A stretch of DNA of 64,000 nt from Diaphorobacter caeni (GCF_015354245.1 NZ_JADKYZ010000001.1:124001-188000); one strand, 5' to 3'. Shown: positions 33,408-43,188, counted from the first letter of the stretch. Numbers and translations: made by a program. The notes: generated by a model not told the origin, from the sequence alone.

Positions 33408-36400
33408 ATGAGCCACTTTCTCGACAGACTCACGTATTTCTCGCAGCCCACGGAGAGCTTCTCCGGTGGGCACGGGCAGACCAACGGTGAAGACCGCACA
33501 TGGGAGGACGCCTACCGTGATCGCTGGGCGCATGACAAGATCGTGCGTTCGACGCATGGCGTGAACTGCACCGGTTCGTGCTCGTGGAAGATCTACGTGA
33601 AGGGCGGCATCGTCACCTGGGAAACCCAGCAGACCGACTACCCGCGCACGCGCCCCGATCTGCCCAACCACGAGCCGCGCGGCTGCGCGCGCGGCGCGAG
33701 CTACAGCTGGTATCTCTACAGCGCCAACCGCGTGAAGTACCCGATGGTGCGCGGCCGTCTGCTCAAGCACTGGCGCGCGGCGCTCGCCGTGGCCGCCAGC
33801 CCGGTCGACGCCTGGGCCAACATCGTCGAGAACCAGAGCGCACGCAGCGAATGGCAAAAGCAGCGCGGCTTGGGCGGCTTCGTTCGCAGCACCTGGGACG
33901 AGGTCAACCAGATCATCGCCGCGTCCAACATCTACACTATCAAGAAGCATGGCCCGGACCGCATCATCGGCTTCTCGCCGATTCCCGCGATGTCGATGAT
34001 CTCGTATGCCGCAGGCAGCCGCTACCTGAGCCTCATCGGCGGCGTCTGCATGAGCTTCTACGACTGGTACTGCGACCTGCCACCGGCCAGCCCGCAGACC
34101 TGGGGCGAGCAGACCGACGTGCCCGAATCCGCAGACTGGTACAACTCCACGTACCTCATCGCCTGGGGCTCGAACGTGCCGCAGACGCGCACCCCCGACG
34201 CCCACTTCTTCACCGAAGTGCGCTACAAGGGCGCGAAGGTCGTGGCGGTCACGCCCGACTATTCCGAGGTCGCCAAGCTCGCCGATCTGTGGATGCATCC
34301 GACGCAGGGCACCGACGCCGCCGTCGCGATGGCGATGGGCCATGTGATCTTGAAGGAGTTCTACTTCGACAAGAAGAGCGCCTATTTCGACGAGTACGCG
34401 CGCCGCTACACCGACCTGCCGCTGCTCGTGGTGCTCAAGGAAAAGACGCTGCCCGACGGCCGCAAGGCGATGGTGCCCGACCGCTACGTGCGGGCGAGCG
34501 ATTTTGACGCCAAGCTCGGCCAGGAAAACCATCCCGACTGGAAGACCGTGGCGTTCGAGCAGGACGGCCGCGTGGTCGTGCCCAACGGCTCCATCGGCTT
34601 CCGCTGGGGTGCGGAAGGCCGCGAGGATCAGGGGCTGTGGAACCTCGAGACCAAGGAAGCGGGCGGCAGCGAAGTGCGCCTCAAGCTCTCGGTGCTCGAA
34701 GACGCGAGCGTCGAGCATTCGGTGGCCGATGTCGCGTTCCCGTATTTCGGCGGCGTCGAGTCGCCCAACTTCAAGCACAACGACCAGGACGGCGACGTGC
34801 TGGTGCGCCGCGTGCCCGTGTCGCATCTCGAACTGTCCGGTGACGGCATCGAAGGCCGCGTGGCCGTGGCCACGGTGTTCGACCTGCTGGCCGCCAACTA
34901 CGGCGTCCATCGCGGCCTTGAAGGCGAAGGTCCGGCGATCAGCTATGACGACAACGTGCCCTACACACCCGCATGGCAGGAGCTGATCACCGGCGTGCCG
35001 CGCGATCAGGTGATCCGCACCGCGCGCGAATTCGCCGACAACGCCGACAAGACGCATGGCAAATCGATGGTCATCATCGGCGCGGCGATGAACCACTGGT
35101 ACCACTGCGACATGAACTACCGCGGCATCATCAACATGCTGATGCTGTGCGGCTGCATCGGCCAGAGCGGTGGTGGCTGGGCGCACTACGTGGGTCAGGA
35201 AAAGCTGCGTCCGCAGACCGGCTGGACGGCGCTTGCGTTCGCGCTCGACTGGATGCGTCCGCCGCGCCAGCAGAACTCCACGAGCTTCTTCTACGCGCAC
35301 ACCGACCAGTGGCGCTACGAGAAGCTGGGCGTCGAAGAGGTGCTCTCGCCGCTCGCCGACAAGCGCGACTACAGCGGCTCGATGATCGACTACAACGTGC
35401 GTGCCGAGCGCATGGGCTGGCTGCCGAGTGCGCCGCAGCTCAAGACCAATCCGCTGCAGGTGGTGCGCGACGCGCAGGCCGCGAACGTGGATGCGAAGGA
35501 GTATGTGGTCAAGTCGCTCAAGGACGGGTCGATGCAGATGAGCTGCGAGGATCCGGACCATCCCGCCAACTGGCCGCGCAACATGTTCGTGTGGCGCTCC
35601 AACATTCTGGGCTCGTCGGGCAAGGGGCATGAGTACTTCCTCAAGCACCTGCTGGGCACGACCAACGGCGTGCAGGGCAAGGACCTGGGCCCGCAGGAGG
35701 CCAAGCCCGAAGAGGTGCACTGGCATGCGAACGGCCCCGAAGGCAAGCTCGACCTGCTGGTCACGCTCGACTTCCGCATGAGCACGACCTGCCTGTATTC
35801 CGACATCGTGCTGCCCACGGCCACCTGGTACGAGAAGAACGACCTCAACACCAGCGACATGCATCCGTTCATCCACCCGCTGTCCGCCGCCGTCGATCCC
35901 GCATGGCAGGCAAAGAGCGACTGGGAGATCTACAAGGGCTTCGCCAAGACCTTCAGCGAACTGTGCGTCGGCCACCTCGGCGTGGAAAAGGAAGTGGTGC
36001 TCACGCCCATCATGCACGACACCGCGGCCGAACTCGCGCAGCCCTACGGCGTGCGTGACTGGAAGCGCGGCGAGTGCGATCTCATCCCCGGAAAGACCGC
36101 GCCGCAGATCGCCGTGGTCGAGCGCGACTACCCGAACGTCTACAAGCGCTTCACCGCCCTCGGCCCGCTGATGGAGAAGGTCGGCAACGGCGGCAAGGGC
36201 ATCGGCTGGAACACGCAGACCGAAGTGGCGCAGCTCGGCGATCTGAACGGCCGCGTGCGCGAAGAGGGCGTGACCAAGGGCATGCCGCGCATCGTGACCG
36301 ACATCGACGCGACCGAAGTGGTGATGATGCTCGCGCCCGAAACCAACGGCCACGTGGCCTGCAAGGCATGGGAGGCGCTGGGCAAACAGACCGGTCTCGA

Positions 36401-37193
36401 CCACGTGCATCTGGCGCTGCACCGCGAGGACGAGAAGATCCGCTTTCGCGACATCCAGGCGCAGCCGCGCAAGATCATCAGCTCGCCGACCTGGTCGGGC
36501 CTCGAGAGCGAGAAGGTCAGCTACAACGCGGGCTACACCAACGTGCATGAAATGATCCCATGGCGCACGCTCACCGGCCGCCAGCAGTTCTATCAGGACC
36601 ATCCGTGGATGCGCGACTTCGGTGAAGGTCTCGTCAGCTACCGTCCGCCCGTGCATCTGAAGACGCTGCACGAAGTGGAGGGCAAGAAGCCCAACGGCAA
36701 TCCAGAGATCGCGCTGAACTTCATCACGCCGCACCAGAAGTGGGGCATCCACAGCACGTACAGCGACAACCTGCACATGCTCACGTTGAACCGTGGCGGC
36801 CCGGTGGTGTGGCTCAGCGAGGACGACGCCCGGCGCGCCGGCATCGAGGACAACGACTGGGTCGAGCTGTTCAACACCAACGGCGCGATCGCTGCCCGTG
36901 CGGTGGTGAGCCAGCGCGTGAGCCAGGGCATGGTGATGATGTACCACGCACAGGAAAAGATCATCAACACCCCCGGCTCGGAGATCTCCGGCACGCGTGG
37001 CGGCATCCACAACTCGGTCACCCGGATCGTGCTCAAGCCCACCCACATGATCGGCGGCTACGCGCAGTACAGCTACGGCTTCAACTACTACGGAACCATC
37101 GGCACCAACCGCGACGAGTTCGTTCTGGTGCGCAAGATGCGCCGCGTCGATTGGCTCGACGAAGAGTCGAACCCAAACACAACGCACGCCTGA
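33408..37193 (+). CDS. narG: Respiratory nitrate reductase alpha subunit NarG
   Basis: The product is 1261 residues. It is the molybdenum bis-MGD catalytic subunit reducing nitrate to nitrite at the cytoplasmic face of the membrane. The N-terminal iron-sulfur motif is THGVNCTGSCSWKIYVKGG with the later Cys in EPRGCARGAS. The Mo ligand aspartate lies in FYDWYCDLPPASPQTWGEQTD. The C-terminal molybdopterin dinucleotide domain has FITPHQKWGIHSTYSDN and SEDDARRAGIEDNDWVELFN. There is no Tat signal, as expected for a membrane-bound, cytoplasm-facing Nar. TTTTGGAG precedes the ATG. Followed by narH, 22 bp away. Confidence 0.98.
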   Translation: MSHFLDRLTYFSQPTESFSGGHGQTNGEDRTWEDAYRDRWAHDKIVRSTHGVNCTGSCSWKIYVKGGIVTWETQQTDYPRTRPDLPNHEPRGCARGASYSWYLYSANRVKYPMVRGRLLKHWRAALAVAASPVDAWANIVENQSARSEWQKQRGLGGFVRSTWDEVNQIIAASNIYTIKKHGPDRIIGFSPIPAMSMISYAAGSRYLSLIGGVCMSFYDWYCDLPPASPQTWGEQTDVPESADWYNSTYLIAWGSNVPQTRTPDAHFFTEVRYKGAKVVAVTPDYSEVAKLADLWMHPTQGTDAAVAMAMGHVILKEFYFDKKSAYFDEYARRYTDLPLLVVLKEKTLPDGRKAMVPDRYVRASDFDAKLGQENHPDWKTVAFEQDGRVVVPNGSIGFRWGAEGREDQGLWNLETKEAGGSEVRLKLSVLEDASVEHSVADVAFPYFGGVESPNFKHNDQDGDVLVRRVPVSHLELSGDGIEGRVAVATVFDLLAANYGVHRGLEGEGPAISYDDNVPYTPAWQELITGVPRDQVIRTAREFADNADKTHGKSMVIIGAAMNHWYHCDMNYRGIINMLMLCGCIGQSGGGWAHYVGQEKLRPQTGWTALAFALDWMRPPRQQNSTSFFYAHTDQWRYEKLGVEEVLSPLADKRDYSGSMIDYNVRAERMGWLPSAPQLKTNPLQVVRDAQAANVDAKEYVVKSLKDGSMQMSCEDPDHPANWPRNMFVWRSNILGSSGKGHEYFLKHLLGTTNGVQGKDLGPQEAKPEEVHWHANGPEGKLDLLVTLDFRMSTTCLYSDIVLPTATWYEKNDLNTSDMHPFIHPLSAAVDPAWQAKSDWEIYKGFAKTFSELCVGHLGVEKEVVLTPIMHDTAAELAQPYGVRDWKRGECDLIPGKTAPQIAVVERDYPNVYKRFTALGPLMEKVGNGGKGIGWNTQTEVAQLGDLNGRVREEGVTKGMPRIVTDIDATEVVMMLAPETNGHVACKAWEALGKQTGLDHVHLALHREDEKIRFRDIQAQPRKIISSPTWSGLESEKVSYNAGYTNVHEMIPWRTLTGRQQFYQDHPWMRDFGEGLVSYRPPVHLKTLHEVEGKKPNGNPEIALNFITPHQKWGIHSTYSDNLHMLTLNRGGPVVWLSEDDARRAGIEDNDWVELFNTNGAIAARAVVSQRVSQGMVMMYHAQEKIINTPGSEISGTRGGIHNSVTRIVLKPTHMIGGYAQYSYGFNYYGTIGTNRDEFVLVRKMRRVDWLDEESNPNTTHA

Positions 37194-37215
37194 GCACACC
37201 ACAAGGAGAATCACG

Positions 37216-38739
37216 ATGAAAGTACGCGCGCAAATCGGCATGGTGCTCAACCTGGACAAGTGCATCGGCTGCCATACCTGCTCCGTCACCTGCAAGAACG
37301 TGTGGACCAGCCGCCCCGGCATGGAATACGCATGGTTCAACAACGTGGAGACCAAGCCCGGCATCGGCTACCCCAAGGAATGGGAGAACCAGGACAAGTG
37401 GAACGGCGGCTGGACGCGTCAGGCGGACGGCTCGATCACGCCGCGCCAGGGCGGCAAATGGAAGCTGCTGATGCGCATCTTCGCCAACCCGAACCTGCCC
37501 CAGATCGACGACTACTACGAGCCCTTCACCTTCGACTACGAGCACCTGCAGTCGGCCAAGGAAAGCAAGGCCGCGCCCACCGCGCGCCCGCGCAGCCTGA
37601 TCACCGGCCAGCGCATGGAGAAGATCGAATGGGGTCCGAACTGGGAGGAAATTCTGGGCGGTGAATTCAGCAAGCGCAGCAAGGACGTGAACTTCGAGGA
37701 CGTGCAGAAGGACATCTACGGCCAGTTCGAGAACACCTTCATGATGTACCTGCCGCGCCTGTGCGAGCACTGCCTGAATCCGGCGTGCGTGGCGTCGTGC
37801 CCCTCGGGCTCGATCTACAAGCGCGAGGAAGACGGCATCGTGCTGATCGACCAGGACAAGTGCCGCGGCTGGCGCATGTGCGTCTCGGGCTGCCCCTACA
37901 AGAAGATCTACTACAACTGGCAGAGTGGCAAGGCCGAGAAGTGCATCTTCTGCTATCCGCGCATCGAGGCGGGTCAGCCCACGGTGTGCTCGGAAACCTG
38001 CGTGGGCCGCATCCGCTATCTCGGCGTGATGCTGTACGACGCGGACCGCATCGCCGAAGCCGCGAGCGTGGAAAAGGACAAGGACCTCTACGAAGCGCAG
38101 ATGAGCATCTTCCTTGACCCGAACGATCCGGAAGTCATCAAGCAGGCGCGCATCGACGGCATCACCGACGACTGGATGGAGGCCGCGCGCAAGAGCCCGG
38201 TCTACAAGATGGCCGTGGATTGGAGGGTCGCGCTGCCGCTGCACCCCGAGTACCGCACGCTGCCCATGGTCTGGTATGTGCCGCCGCTCTCGCCGATCAC
38301 CTCGGCGGCCAATGCCGGTCAGCTCAGCGCCAACGGCGAGATTCCCGACGTGTCGCAACTGCGCATTCCGGTGCAGTACCTCGCCAACCTGCTCACCGCA
38401 GGAGACCGCGTGCCCGTGGTGCGCGCGCTTGAACGCATGCTCGCGATGCGCGCCTTCCAGCGCGAGAAGCATGTCGACCAGCGAGAGAACCTCAAGGTGC
38501 TGCAGCAGGTGGGACTGACGGCCGACGAGGTCGAGGACATGTACCACGTGATGGCGATCGCGAACTACGAGGACCGCTTCGTGATTCCGTCTGCGCACCG
38601 CGAGTACGCGGAAAACGCCTTCGATCTGCGCGGCGGCTGCGGCTTCTCGTTCGGCAATGGCTGCTCGGACGGCGCCACGGAAACCAGCATGTTCGGTGGC
38701 AAGAAGCAGCGCACCATCCCGATCAAGGCGACGGTCTGA
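37216..38739 (+). CDS. narH: Respiratory nitrate reductase beta subunit NarH
   Basis: The product is 507 residues. It carries the iron-sulfur clusters that pass electrons from NarI haems to NarG. Four cysteine groups are visible: CIGCHTCSVTCKN, CEHCLNPACVASCPSG, CRGWRMCVSGCPYKK (tryptophan replaces one Cys, giving the 3Fe-4S cluster as in E. coli) and CIFCYPRIEAGQPTVCSETC. CAAGGAGAATCACG precedes the ATG. Located between narG and narJ in the operon. Confidence 0.98.
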   Translation: MKVRAQIGMVLNLDKCIGCHTCSVTCKNVWTSRPGMEYAWFNNVETKPGIGYPKEWENQDKWNGGWTRQADGSITPRQGGKWKLLMRIFANPNLPQIDDYYEPFTFDYEHLQSAKESKAAPTARPRSLITGQRMEKIEWGPNWEEILGGEFSKRSKDVNFEDVQKDIYGQFENTFMMYLPRLCEHCLNPACVASCPSGSIYKREEDGIVLIDQDKCRGWRMCVSGCPYKKIYYNWQSGKAEKCIFCYPRIEAGQPTVCSETCVGRIRYLGVMLYDADRIAEAASVEKDKDLYEAQMSIFLDPNDPEVIKQARIDGITDDWMEAARKSPVYKMAVDWRVALPLHPEYRTLPMVWYVPPLSPITSAANAGQLSANGEIPDVSQLRIPVQYLANLLTAGDRVPVVRALERMLAMRAFQREKHVDQRENLKVLQQVGLTADEVEDMYHVMAIANYEDRFVIPSAHREYAENAFDLRGGCGFSFGNGCSDGATETSMFGGKKQRTIPIKATV

Positions 38740-38765
38740 CGCGGCAGAAGAAAAGGAAAACGAAG

Positions 38766-39467
38766 ATGTTCAAGACCACACCTCCATCGCTGCGTTACAC
38801 GCTCCGAGTGCTGGCCCGCCTGCTCGCCTACCCCGACGTGCAGCTCTTCAGCGAACTGACGCCCATGGTCGATGCCCTGCGCATGGAGCAGGCACTGCCA
38901 CGCGCGCGAATCGACGAGATCGAGCAGCTGTGCTCGCACCTTGCCACGCTCGGCGAGTGGGAAGCGCAGGCGCGCTACGTCGATCTCTTTGATCGCGGCC
39001 ACAAGACCTCGCTGCACCTGTTCGAGCATGTGCACGGCGACTCGCGTGATCGCGGTCCGGCGCTGGTCGATCTGCAGCAGACCTACGAGAAGGCCGGTCT
39101 GATGTTCGATGCGAACGAGCTGCCCGATCACCTGCCCGTGGTGCTCGAATTCGCGTCCACGCAGCCGCCCGAGATCGCTCAGGAATTCCTCGGCGAGATG
39201 GTCGAGATCCTCAATGCGATCTTCTCCGCGCTGGTGCACAAGGACAGCCCGTACGCGAGCGTGATCGCGGCGGTGCTGGAAGTGGCGGGCGCCAAGGCCC
39301 ATGCAGTCGCCATCGATCCCGAGCCCGACATGGACGAGACCTGGATGGAACCTGAGGCCTTCATCGGCTGCAGCACCAAGGGCCAGTCGCGCCCCGGTGC
39401 GGAGCAGCCCGTGCACTTCGTGCGCAAGTCCGATCTTTCGAATCAACACACTGGAGTCTCAGCATGA
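38766..39467 (+). CDS. narJ: Nitrate reductase assembly chaperone NarJ
   Basis: The product is 233 residues. NarJ binds apo-NarG for cofactor insertion and is not part of the final complex. The family start LRYTLRVLARLLAYPDVQLF, then YVDLFDRGHKTSLHLFEHVHGDSRDRGPALVDL and GLMFDANELPDHLPVVLEF, are diagnostic. AAAAGGAAAACGAAG precedes the ATG. It overlaps narI by 4 bp. Confidence 0.96.
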   Translation: MFKTTPPSLRYTLRVLARLLAYPDVQLFSELTPMVDALRMEQALPRARIDEIEQLCSHLATLGEWEAQARYVDLFDRGHKTSLHLFEHVHGDSRDRGPALVDLQQTYEKAGLMFDANELPDHLPVVLEFASTQPPEIAQEFLGEMVEILNAIFSALVHKDSPYASVIAAVLEVAGAKAHAVAIDPEPDMDETWMEPEAFIGCSTKGQSRPGAEQPVHFVRKSDLSNQHTGVSA

Positions 39468-40204
39468 ACGCCTGGCTCAATACCCTTCTGTTCGGCATCT
39501 ATCCGTATGTCTGTCTGGCGGTCTTCTTCATCGGCAGCTGGATGCGCTTTGACCGCGACCAGTACACCTGGAAGACCGATTCGTCGCAGCTGCTGCGCAA
39601 GGGCAGTCTGCGCTGGGGCAGCAACCTGTTTCACATCGGCGTGCTGTTCCTGTTCTTCGGCCACACCGTCGGCATGCTCACGCCGCACTTCGTCTACGAA
39701 GGCTTCATGAGCGCGGGCAGCAAGCAGCTCATGGCGATGGTGAGCGGCGGCATTGCGGGCTTTCTCGCATTCGTCGGCGTGACGCTGCTGCTGGTGCGCC
39801 GACTGGGCGACGTGCGCATCCGCGTGACCTCGAAGACCAGCGACATCGCGCTGCTGTGGCTGCTGTGGATTCAACTGGCATTGGGCCTCGCGACGATTCC
39901 GCTGTCGGCCCAGCATCTGGACGGCGGCATGATGATGAAGCTCGCCGAATGGGCGCAGCGTCTGGTCACCTTCCGCTCGGGCGGCGTGGAACTGCTGGCC
40001 GACGCGAGCTGGATCTTCAAGGCCCACATGTTCCTTGGCATGAGCCTGTTCCTGATATTCCCGTTCACCCGACTCGTGCACGTGTGGAGCGGCTTCGCAA
40101 CGCTGGCCTATCTGCGCCGTCCCTACCAGGTGGTGCGCGCGCGTCGCCTGAATTTGCCCGCTGGGCACAACAATGCACCCGGCAGCCGCAACGGCGCGGT
40201 CTGA
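39464..40204 (+). CDS. narI: Nitrate reductase gamma subunit NarI
   Basis: The product is 246 residues with five transmembrane segments. It binds two b-type haems and oxidises quinol. The family start LLFGIYPYVCLAVFFIGSWMRFDRDQYTWKTDSSQLL is clear. Haem-ligand histidines are in NLFHIGVLFLFFGHTVG and in the last helices (FKAHMFLGMSLFLIFPFTRLVHVWSG). ATG overlaps the narJ stop, with TTGGAG upstream. It completes narGHJI. Confidence 0.97.
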   Translation: MNAWLNTLLFGIYPYVCLAVFFIGSWMRFDRDQYTWKTDSSQLLRKGSLRWGSNLFHIGVLFLFFGHTVGMLTPHFVYEGFMSAGSKQLMAMVSGGIAGFLAFVGVTLLLVRRLGDVRIRVTSKTSDIALLWLLWIQLALGLATIPLSAQHLDGGMMMKLAEWAQRLVTFRSGGVELLADASWIFKAHMFLGMSLFLIFPFTRLVHVWSGFATLAYLRRPYQVVRARRLNLPAGHNNAPGSRNGAV

Positions 40205-40225
40205 CAGAGCCACGAGGAGATGACC

Positions 40226-41098
40226 ATGTCACACGGAGATCATGTCTGCACCTGCGCTTCTTCCGGTGGAGGAGGCGGCGGTGGCTGCGGCGGCGGCGCG
40301 TCACGCATGGGGGAGGGCGACATCGCCCTGCCATTGTCTGTGCCTGTAGCGCGCGTCAACGGCGTGCCGCTGTATGCGTCCAACGAATCGCCCGACACCG
40401 AGGCGCTGCGCCAGCGCGCGTGCACCGAACTGCTGCGCCAGCAGGCCCAGTTCAAGGGTCTGCTGGACCTGTCCGACCAGCCGATGGTGCAGGGCGCCAT
40501 CAGCCAGGCCGCCGAGCGCGCCATCGAGCAACTGCTCGAGCGCGATCTGCAGTTGCCCGAGCCGACCGAAGAGGCCTGCGAGCGCTACCACGCGGCGCAT
40601 CCGGTGTTTCTCAACGAGCAGGTGCGACTGCGCCACGTGCTGTTTGCGGTGACGCCGGGCGTTGACGTGAACGCGCTGCGCAAACGCGCCGAAGCCTGCC
40701 TGCTCGAGCTGCGCGTGGCAGGAACGCAGGAGTCCGCGCGCTTTGCCGATGTGGCACGCGAGCTCTCGAACTGCCCGAGCGGCCGCGAGGGAGGCGAGCT
40801 CGGCTGGCTCTCGCGTGACGACTGCGCGCCGGAGTTTGCGTCGGAGGTGTTCTCGTCCGCCGAGGTGGGCGTGCTCTCGCGGTTGGTGCACAGCCGCTTT
40901 GGCCTGCATGTGGTCGAGGTGCTGGAGCGCAAGAACGGCCAGCCCATTGCCTACACGGACGCCCGCGCGGGCGTGGTGCGGGCGCTCGAGCAGCAGGCGT
41001 GGACCAATGCCGTGCGCCAGTACCTGCAGGTGCTGGCGGGCAATGCGGCGATCGAGGGCGTGCAGCTCGACGCGGCCGATTCGCCGCTGGTGCAGTAG
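40226..41098 (+). CDS. Parvulin-type peptidyl-prolyl isomerase in the nar operon
   Basis: The product is 290 residues. The N-terminus is MSHGDHVCTCASS followed by a glycine run with another Cys, resembling a metal-binding tail rather than a signal peptide. Residues about 75-125 form a helical arm, and the PpiC domain (about 126-220) shows VRLRHVLFAVTPG, ARELSNCPSGREGGELGWLSRDD, FSSAEVGVLSRLVHSRFGLHVVEVLER. The ATG at 40226 is chosen because GAGGAG touches the in-frame ATG at 40220. PpiC-type genes are known beside some nar clusters, where they may help fold the nitrate reductase. 21 bp after narI. Confidence 0.88.
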   Translation: MSHGDHVCTCASSGGGGGGGCGGGASRMGEGDIALPLSVPVARVNGVPLYASNESPDTEALRQRACTELLRQQAQFKGLLDLSDQPMVQGAISQAAERAIEQLLERDLQLPEPTEEACERYHAAHPVFLNEQVRLRHVLFAVTPGVDVNALRKRAEACLLELRVAGTQESARFADVARELSNCPSGREGGELGWLSRDDCAPEFASEVFSSAEVGVLSRLVHSRFGLHVVEVLERKNGQPIAYTDARAGVVRALEQQAWTNAVRQYLQVLAGNAAIEGVQLDAADSPLVQ

Positions 41099-41130
41099 CG
41101 ACGACTCAACGATGCAAGCAAGGAGTGCAC

Positions 41131-41808
41131 ATGCCCGATGACGACCTGTTGCAGCGCCTGCGCTGCTTTCACAGCGATGCCTTCCCGCGCTACCGCGAGC
41201 AGTTCCAGTCGCTGGTGGATGAGGGGCAGCATCCGAACACCTTGTTCATCGGCTGCTCGGATTCACGACTGGTGCCGTATCTGCTGACGGGCGCGGGACC
41301 GGGAGAGCTTTTTCTGGTGCGCAACGTTGGCGCCTTCGTGCCGCCGTATGACGGCTCGCAGGGTCACCACGGCACGGCGGCGGCCATCGAGTTCGCGGTG
41401 CTCAACCTGAACGTGAGCCGCATCGTGGTCTGTGGCCACAGCCACTGTGGCGGCATCAAGGCGATGTACGGCGAGATCTCGCCCGAGGCGAAAAATCTCG
41501 ACCGCTGGCTCGATCTCGGCCGTGACGCGGTGCTGCCGGTGCAGCCCACACCCGAGGCGCTGCGCCGCACCGAGCAGCGCGCGGTGGTGCTGCAACTGGA
41601 GCGGCTCATGGGCTATCCGATGGTGAAGCGGCGCGTGGAAGACGGCCGCATCACGCTGCACGGCTGGCACTACGTGATCGAGGAGGGACAGGTCTATGTG
41701 TTTGACGTGAGCGACGGATCGTTCACGCCCGCATCGCTGGCGACGAGCAGCAGCACGGGGCCGGAGACCGGCCTGCTGACGCACGACGCCTACAGCAGCA
41801 GCCAGTGA
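41131..41808 (+). CDS. Beta-class carbonic anhydrase
   Basis: The product is 225 residues. It interconverts CO2 and bicarbonate. The zinc centre is complete: C42 and D44-R46 (GCSDSR), H103 and C106 (CGHSHCGGIK). ELFLVRNVGAFVPPYD and GTAAAIEFAVLNLNVSRIVVCGHS are typical. AAGGAGTGCAC precedes ATG 41131, and a longer in-frame start at 40999 lies inside the previous gene. No signal peptide, so cytoplasmic. It lies within the nar-linked run, 32 bp after the parvulin gene. Confidence 0.94.
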   Translation: MPDDDLLQRLRCFHSDAFPRYREQFQSLVDEGQHPNTLFIGCSDSRLVPYLLTGAGPGELFLVRNVGAFVPPYDGSQGHHGTAAAIEFAVLNLNVSRIVVCGHSHCGGIKAMYGEISPEAKNLDRWLDLGRDAVLPVQPTPEALRRTEQRAVVLQLERLMGYPMVKRRVEDGRITLHGWHYVIEEGQVYVFDVSDGSFTPASLATSSSTGPETGLLTHDAYSSSQ

Positions 41809-41831
41809 TCGCGGTGAACCGGAGCCTCCAC

Positions 41832-43172
41832 ATGAACACGCCACAGTCACCGAAACGCCCGGTCATCGGGATTCAAAAAAGCCAGCCGCAAGGCTCTCCG
41901 CACAGTGCCGCGAAAGCGCCCGAGATGCCATGGCGCATCGGCACGCTCTCGCGCGCACCGCACCGGCTGAGCTTCTTTCTCGCGATGCTGGTGCTGATCG
42001 CATCGGGCATCTGGTGGGCGCTGGTGCAGGTCGACAGAAGCTTCATGGGCGCTGGCGCTTTGCCGTACACCATTCCCGCGATGCTCACGCATGCGGTGGT
42101 GATGTGCTTTGGTTTTTTGCCATTGTTCTTCGCGGGATTTCTCTTCACGGCCGGACCCAAGTGGCTGAACGTCGAGCCGCCGACGATGCGCGCGATCACG
42201 CCTGCGCTTCTTCTGCAGGCGGCGGGTTGGCTGTTCTGGCTTGCAGGATCGATGTGGAGCGCGACGCTCGCCTTCGGCGGCATCGCGGCGGCCTGGCTGG
42301 GCTTTGTGTGGATGTGCGGCATCTACTGGCGGCTGGTGCTGCGCAGCAGGCTCGACGACCGGATTCACGCGACCGCGATCGCCATCGCCTGCGTGGTCGG
42401 ATGCGTGGGCCTCGGCGGTGCGGCGCTCGCTCTGGCGCTGGGCCGCGCCGATCTGGCGCGCGCGCTGGTGCACACGGGCATCTGGGGATTCGTGGGGGTG
42501 GTCTACGTCGTTGTCGCGCACCGCATGATTCCGTTCTTCACTTCGAGCGCGTTGCCGTTCATCGACGCATGGCGACCGTTCTGGGTGCTGTGGCTGCTGC
42601 TGGGCTGCATGGCGCTTCGCGTGGCGGACGTGTGGCTGGCGATGCTGCCACTGCCCGATGGCGTGCAACTGGCATGGGCCGTGTTCAGCGGATCGGTCGA
42701 GCTTTGCGCAGGCTTTGCGCTGCTGTGGCTGGCCTATCGCTGGGGGCTGGTGCAGAGCCTCAAGAACCGGCTGCTGGCCATGCTGCACATCGGGTTCTCG
42801 TGGATTGGCATCGCCTTCGTTCTGGCGGGAGCGGTGCGTTGGATGTCGCTGTTCATTCCCGTGGCGGGTGGTGATCTGGCGGCGCTGCATGCGTTCACCA
42901 TGGGCGCGCTCGGTTCCCTGCTGCTGGCGATGGTGACGCGTGTCTCCTGCGGTCACAGCGGTCGCATGCTGCATGCGGACCGGCTCGTGTGGGGCCTGTT
43001 CTGCCTGTTGCAGGTGACGGTGGTGATGCGCGTGGTGGCGGCTTTCGGAGGCGGCCTGGCGGCCTACGTGCTGGCTGCTGCGGCGCTGCTGTGGGCGGCG
43101 GTCGTCACGGTCTGGGGTGCGCGGCTTTGTACTTGGTATGGGAAACCGCGCGCCGACGGGCGTGCGGGATGA
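41832..43172 (+). CDS. nnrS: NnrS family haem-copper membrane protein
   Basis: The product is 446 residues with about 12 transmembrane segments. NnrS proteins protect against nitrosative stress and accompany denitrification genes. The family start APHRLSFFLAMLVLIASGIWWAL, then HAVVMCFGFLPLFFAGFLFTAGPKWL, HRMIPFFTSSAL and LHAFTMGALGSLLLAMVTRVSCGHSGR, are diagnostic. CCGGAG lies 8 bases before ATG 41832. An alternative GTG start at 41805 overlaps the preceding gene. It probably limits damage from NO made during nitrate respiration. Confidence 0.92.
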   Translation: MNTPQSPKRPVIGIQKSQPQGSPHSAAKAPEMPWRIGTLSRAPHRLSFFLAMLVLIASGIWWALVQVDRSFMGAGALPYTIPAMLTHAVVMCFGFLPLFFAGFLFTAGPKWLNVEPPTMRAITPALLLQAAGWLFWLAGSMWSATLAFGGIAAAWLGFVWMCGIYWRLVLRSRLDDRIHATAIAIACVVGCVGLGGAALALALGRADLARALVHTGIWGFVGVVYVVVAHRMIPFFTSSALPFIDAWRPFWVLWLLLGCMALRVADVWLAMLPLPDGVQLAWAVFSGSVELCAGFALLWLAYRWGLVQSLKNRLLAMLHIGFSWIGIAFVLAGAVRWMSLFIPVAGGDLAALHAFTMGALGSLLLAMVTRVSCGHSGRMLHADRLVWGLFCLLQVTVVMRVVAAFGGGLAAYVLAAAALLWAAVVTVWGARLCTWYGKPRADGRAG

Positions 43173-43188
43173 AAGCAAGGTGGACAAG

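Noticed and set aside
31908-37364. Minus-strand open frame of 1818 codons antisense to narK2 and narG
   Set aside because: It mirrors codon bias of the real genes on the plus strand, has no ribosome site or family motif, and narK2/narG are certain. High-GC shadow.
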